Shown: piece after piece, positions 22,899 through 26,304 of the stretch
Position numbering within the stretch: the stretch's first letter is position 1
Layout of the letters: every line of letters starts with the position of its first letter
Assembly: GCF_000499385.1 (NCBI RefSeq)
Contig: NW_013654383.1
Location: 1-26,304, forward strand
From: Eimeria necatrix
Taxonomy: Eukaryota; Apicomplexa; Conoidasida; Eucoccidiorida; Eimeriidae
Direction: 5' to 3'
Length of the DNA stretch: 26,304 bases
The notes under the pieces: generated by a model
The model's input: only the letters and a program-made list of their open reading frames with translations
What the model was told of the DNA's origin: nothing
The model's database searches: none
Position numbers and translations under genes: made by a program

Positions 22899-23343
22899 CC
22901 TTCCGCCGGCCCAGCAGGAAGCGCCAGCAGAGCAAAGCCACTCCGAGGACCAGCAGCAGCGGCAGCGCGTGGCTCTCGGGGCGGCCCTCGCGAGAAGAGT
23001 CCCAAAGCTCCGAAGAGGCCTCGAGAGTGCTGTCTTGAATGAGTGCAGGCTCGAGGAGTTCGGGGGGCAGCGGCGGGTCTTCGTTGCTGGGAAGTCCCGC
23101 TGCATGCGCTGCATGCGCTGCATGCGCTGCATGCAGCTCTGCATGCAGCTCTGCATGCGCTGCATGCGCTGGGGGCAGCTCCTCGGGGCGCGGCAGCCGC
23201 GCCTCTGCAGCGGGCGGCAGCCCCTCCGCGCCCGTGGCCGTGTCTAGCTGGGGGGGGGCCTGCTGGTAGAGTTCTGCTGCAGCAGCAGCTTGCTGCTGCA
23301 GCAGCAGCAGCGCGAGCAGCAGCAGCGCGCAGAAGACCCGCAT
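21746..23343 (-). CDS. Predicted single-pass membrane protein with acidic cytosolic tail; 3' end uncertain
   Basis: Proposed exons: 23343-22900, 22657-21938, 21796-21746, all phase 0, about 405 codons before an unresolved end (the frame stays open to 21491, and further exons are possible). Start chosen at 23343 because it opens a clear signal peptide, MRVFCALLLLALLLLQQQ; an in-frame upstream ATG at 23610 would bury it. Order of regions: signal peptide 1-23; lumenal/extracellular part with HAAHAA and HAELHAEL repeats (60-82); membrane segment ALPLLLVLGVALLCWRFLL at 126-144; positive GRRK at the splice site; then a long Glu/Lys/Pro/Gln-rich cytosolic tail with a polyalanine run near 211-224. 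Residues 262-268 read DDEWEIL, a core LC3/ATG8-interacting type motif with flanking acids. The 242-bp intron holds CAG arrays; unspliced reading would give implausible poly-Leu and poly-Cys. I do not recognise the protein; a secretory-pathway or organelle membrane protein is inferred. Exon 2's donor (ACT|GTGCAG) is weak. Confidence 0.65.
22431..22468 (-). repeat. Coding CAG/CTG repeat giving a polyalanine run
   Basis: Within exon 2 of the membrane-protein gene a (GCA/GCT)n tract encodes about 14 consecutive alanines on the minus strand. The codons switch from one repeat phase to its complement in the middle (gcagcagctgctgct), so the tract is a self-complementary sequence of the type common in Eimeria genes. 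Confidence 0.85.
22667..22898. repeat. CAG arrays filling an intron
   Basis: Two long (CAG)n runs (about 22667-22697 and 22855-22898) with shorter runs between them occupy most of the intron 22658-22899. The second run touches the splice donor on the minus strand, so the intron begins GTGCTGCTG. Confidence 0.85.
23101..23170. repeat. 9/12-bp TGCATGCGC minisatellite in coding sequence
   Basis: Six or more copies of tgcatgcgc, interrupted by two copies of tgcatgcagctc, lie in exon 1 of the membrane-protein gene. On the minus strand they encode HAA units and HAEL units. Most copies keep the 3n length, so the frame is preserved. Confidence 0.85.
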
Positions 23344-24259
23344 TTCCCCTCGCAGGCGCGACTTCTCTCGCAGGGCAGCAGCAACCTCGCGCTGGAGATA
23401 CACCCCAGATCCAGCAGCAGCAGCAACTCCAAACAGCAAATCCCTCCGCAAATGCAAAATAAAGGGCCCCGAAACTTGGGGGGAAAGCTGAACTCCGGGG
23501 TTTAGCGGCGGGCCCCCAGGGCACGATCGAACACGAACAGTGCGCCCCTCAGAGCTTCGTCCTGCAGAAACTGCGCGGCAAAACACGGGAGCCGCTGCGG
23601 GAAGAAGCAAAAGGGGCGAAAGAAAAAGAAAAAAGCCCTTTTTTGCAAAAATAAAATTGGGAAAAACAGAAACCGCAAACTTCCAACTCCTGCAGTCCTC
23701 TGCGGACAGCGGACAGAGGAGCGAGTTTAGGGCAACGACACTAGGAGGCTACTTGTGCCCTACTCAGGCTCCCCTGGCTCGGAACTGGACCCATTCAACA
23801 GTAAATGCACCTTTGCATTATCAAACATTATCGAAAACAAAATAGCACAACAATTTTCTCGCGTTTTCCGCGAAAAAAAGCATTTTCCCCTCGTTTTGCT
23901 CTCCAGCAGCTCCACCCAGTGGCAGCCGAACGCCAGGACCTGCGCTGCTTCCCGTCTCCTTCTCTCGAACTAAATGCCCCTTTTTTTCCACCAAACTTCG
24001 CCAAAACATTCAACAAACATAAACATGCAAAAACTCCAGTGAGGGACAGTTTTCTTTTGCAAGTTCGGCACCGCCCGGAACCCCCCCTGGCTGTCGTGCT
24101 GCCCCTCGCAGAGTTCCCTGGAGGCGGGAAAGCTCTGCATCCAGCCAAATCTAATTTCGCCTTTTTGTCTTTTACTGCTCTGTGTTGGCTTTTTTTTTGG
24201 AATTCCTTTCGAAGTTTCGCGCAAGGAGGCAGCCCTTTCGACTTCTGCTGCGTCCCACC
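23344..24259. promoter_or_regulatory. Divergent intergenic region between membrane-protein gene and AP-3 sigma gene
   Basis: About 0.9 kb between two divergent starts, so both promoters are expected here. It contains A-rich and T-rich tracts (for example near 23620-23660 and 24190) and only short CAG runs near 23415. ORFs crossing it in both directions (23805-24263 on +, 23828-24538 on -) show no motif and look incidental. Confidence 0.4.
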
Positions 24260-26257
24260 ATGATCAGATGCGTCTTTGTCGTCAACACCCACGGCAAGCC
24301 TCGCATTGTGCGCTTCTACGACGGCACAGTAAGTCCTTTTTGCTTTGAAATTCTGCAAAATTTCCCTTTTTCCCTCGGAGTTCTTTCTTTTCCGCCCGCT
24401 CAGCCCCTCCGAGCTGCTGCGGCGTCGCTCTCCGGTGCCTCTGCAGCCACACGAGAAGCAGCAGCATGTCATGAAACGCCTCTTTGCTGCAGTCAGCCGC
24501 CGCCCCGATGACGGCTGCTGCTGCTTCACAGAAGACAAAGAATTATTTGGCCCGAATCACCGCATCATTTACAGGTGAGGGCACTGACCCTTGCTGCAGC
24601 AGCCCCGCTGCTGCAGCAGCGCGTCGCGCAGCAGCACGTCGCGCAGCAGCTAGAGTAGATCGCAGCTGAACCGCAGTCACCAAGATGCTGCTGCAACTCT
24701 GCAACTGCAGCACCAGCTGCTGCGACAGCAGCAGCAGCTGTGGCAGCAGCAACAGCTGTGGCAGCAGCAACAGCTGTGGCAGCAGCAGCAGCTGTGGCAG
24801 CAGCAACAGCTGTGACACCAGCAACAGCTGTGACAGCAGCAACAGCTGTGCCAGCAGCAACAGCTGTGCCAGCAGCAACAGCTGTGCCAGCAGCAGCAGC
24901 TGCAACAGCAGCAGCAGCACTTCTTGCGGCAGCGCTTCGGTGGCAGCAGCTGCTGCAGCGCCACCAACTGCAGGGCTATGGGGGTTTCTTGTTTTGTGCT
25001 GAGACATTTCTTGAAGGCATTTTGCAACTCTCTATTTCATATTTGTGACGGACGAGCTGGAGAGCGAGCTGGGGATTCTGGACCTCATTCAAGTGCGTCA
25101 TTTCTTTGAATTTGCTGCAGCAGCAGCAGCGCAGCAAAAGGAAATGAATGCCAAGTGCTTCAAATAGACTTTCATTTAAATTGAAAACAGCCAGACTAAA
25201 TCTAATCACAAATTAATAAAAATTCTTTCTTGCGGTTCTTTTGGATTTAAATATGGGAAAAATGACACTCATTTGTGTGTTTTGCAAAATGGAGCATCTG
25301 CCTCCAGTGCGGCAGACATTTGCTTCTTTCTTCCAGCAGCTTTTTGGAAAATAATTTGATTTCCTTTTTTCTTTTTCCTTTTCTTTTGCTGCATTCAGGT
25401 GTTCGTACAGGTCCTGGATGCCTGTTTTGAAAATGTCTGCGAACTGGACCTCGTCTTTCACCACGAGAAGGTGCTTTCAGTTTGCAAATTGCTTCTAGAA
25501 GCAGCAGTTTCTTTTCCCCACGATATAACTTGGTTTCAATTTGGTTTAAAAACTCAAAAGGGGGATTTGCTGCTGCTTTGCAGCAGCAAAGCAGCAGAAA
25601 AAACCTGCTAGTTTGTGGAATTCATGTTTCGGCGTCTTTGTGTCCAGTTCGGGTGTTTGCTGCTTGCTGCAGTTCAAATTAATTGCATTTTTGAATTAAA
25701 TATTTGGTGAATTGCCATTTTATGTCTTTTTGTTTGTTGCTGTTCAGATTAATTACATTCTTGACGAAATAATTTCGGGAGGTGAGGCGCAGCCCACAGC
25801 CCAGAATATGCGACCCCTGCACTTTGCGTGAAATGCTCTTGCGGTGATTTCAAACTCGATTTAATTCTTTTTTCTCTTTTCTGTTTTCATTAGTGACTTA
25901 AAAGCTCCGAATGTTTATTGGTTTCCAGTTGGATTCAGTTTGCCGCGTTTGCATTCATAAAGTTGCAATTCTGAACTCATTCCGGCTCTGATCAGAGTTT
26001 CCATCTACTACAACCTGATGTTTTTGAGTTCAGTTTGTTCTCATTCAGTTTCGAACTAATAATGTGGTGATTTTGAATTCATTTTTGCTTTTTTTCTGAG
26101 TGAAACAAAGTGATTTCGAATTCATTGTCCCATTCAAGTTTGCATCTTGCATGCGAAACGCGCAGGCCTGGTGATGGACACCGCAGTGGACAGCATTTTG
26201 GAGTCTGTGGGAGGAGTTAAGAAGCTGGTTGATTCTGAAACATCTTTTTTTGCATAA
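24260..26257 (+). CDS. AP3S: AP-3 adaptor complex sigma (small) subunit, six exons, ~156 aa
   Basis: Exons 24260-24328, 24447-24574, 25017-25092, 25399-25470, 25748-25781 and 26166-26257; all GT..AG with consistent phases (0, 2, 0, 0, 1). The start ATG sits in ccaccATGatc. Motifs in order: MIRCVFVVNTHGKPRIVRFY, HEKQQHVMKRLF, IIYRHFATLYFIF (restored across a splice), ELESELGILDLIQVFV (restored across a splice), CFENVCELDLVFHHEK and ILDEIISGGLVMDT (the GG restored across a splice). These match AP-3 sigma (N-H-G-K-P-R start, IYRHYATLYF, DLIFH) better than AP-1, AP-2 or AP-4 sigma. The protein is the longin-fold small chain of the AP-3 heterotetramer, which sorts membrane cargo from Golgi/endosomes to lysosome-like organelles; in apicomplexans a role in delivery to secretory organelles is plausible but inferred. 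It ends without the long C-terminal tail of animal AP3S1 (193 aa). Intron 2 (24575-25016) carries the 18-bp minisatellite. Confidence 0.93.
24735..24902. repeat. 18-bp CAGCTG-bearing minisatellite in AP-3 sigma intron 2
   Basis: CAGCTG occurs ten times at exactly 18-bp spacing (24735, 24753, 24771, 24789, 24807, 24825, 24843, 24861, 24879, 24897). The unit is CAGCTGTGNCAGCAGCAA with small changes. The base after TG changes in blocks along the array: TGTGGC in the first units, TGTGAC in the middle, TGTGCC in the last, which records stepwise expansion. Confidence 0.92.
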
Positions 26258-26304
26258 GCGTCTTGTGGATTCTTGAAGAGCCGCTTCTTTCTTGGGAATT
26301 TGTT
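26258..26304. other. 3' flank of AP-3 sigma gene
   Basis: Only 47 bases follow the stop codon before the window ends; this is presumably 3' UTR. Confidence 0.4.

Noticed and set aside
22618..23165. ORFs with poly-Cys, poly-Leu, MQRMQR and similar runs on both strands
   Set aside because: These are alternative-frame readings of CAG/CTG and TGCATGCGC repeats; only the frame with signal peptide, membrane segment and acidic tail makes a coherent protein.
24735..24902. CRISPR-like array of evenly spaced repeats
   Set aside because: The units are contiguous with no unique spacers, lie in an intron of a eukaryotic gene, and derive from CAG repeats.
24543..25007. Long minus-strand ORF rich in QLLLL units and + strand ORFs rich in Ser/Cys/Asn over the same bases
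   Set aside because: They are readings of the 18-bp minisatellite and CAG runs in the AP-3 sigma intron; any frame stays open because the repeat is a multiple of three and free of stops.

Overview
The window looks like nuclear DNA of an apicomplexan of the Eimeria/Cyclospora type. Its genes have many short introns with GT..AG borders, intron phases agree across long gene models, and the right-hand part is packed with CAG/CTG trinucleotide repeats that give homopolymer runs inside and outside genes, a known hallmark of Eimeria. There are no bacterial operons, Shine-Dalgarno sites or recognisable RNA genes. Gene models below were joined by eye from splice signals, reading-frame phase and family motifs; none was checked by alignment or transcript data.

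Left part (1-20,060), almost free of CAG repeats: a Ser/Gly/Arg-rich ORF cut by the window edge and followed by a decayed copy of its own start (1-891); a five-exon gene on + that resembles the mainly bacterial DUF3626 family (1745-3597); a large two-exon SET/MYND/TPR (SMYD-like) methyltransferase on - (4251-8464); a six-exon prefoldin subunit 3 gene on + (9310-10617); and a roughly 16-exon membrane-anchored cyclic-nucleotide phosphodiesterase on - (11795-17935). Then comes about 2 kb with no gene I can support.

Junction (20,061-20,360): a diverged tandem duplication, immediately followed by the first CAG-rich block.

Right part (20,500-26,304), repeat-rich: a predicted single-pass membrane protein on - (21746-23343) with a signal peptide, His/Ala repeats and a long acidic cytosolic tail bearing a candidate LC3-interacting motif; and, divergently transcribed from about 0.9 kb away, a complete six-exon AP-3 adaptor sigma subunit on + (24260-26257) whose second intron holds a regular 18-bp minisatellite. 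The sharp change in repeat content fits the alternation of feature-poor and feature-rich segments described for Eimeria tenella chromosomes.

The genes do not form one pathway: chaperone (prefoldin), signalling (phosphodiesterase), protein methylation (SET), vesicle traffic (AP-3), and two proteins of unknown role. The most unusual items are the DUF3626-like gene, the membrane protein with the LIR-like motif, and the repeat boundary.
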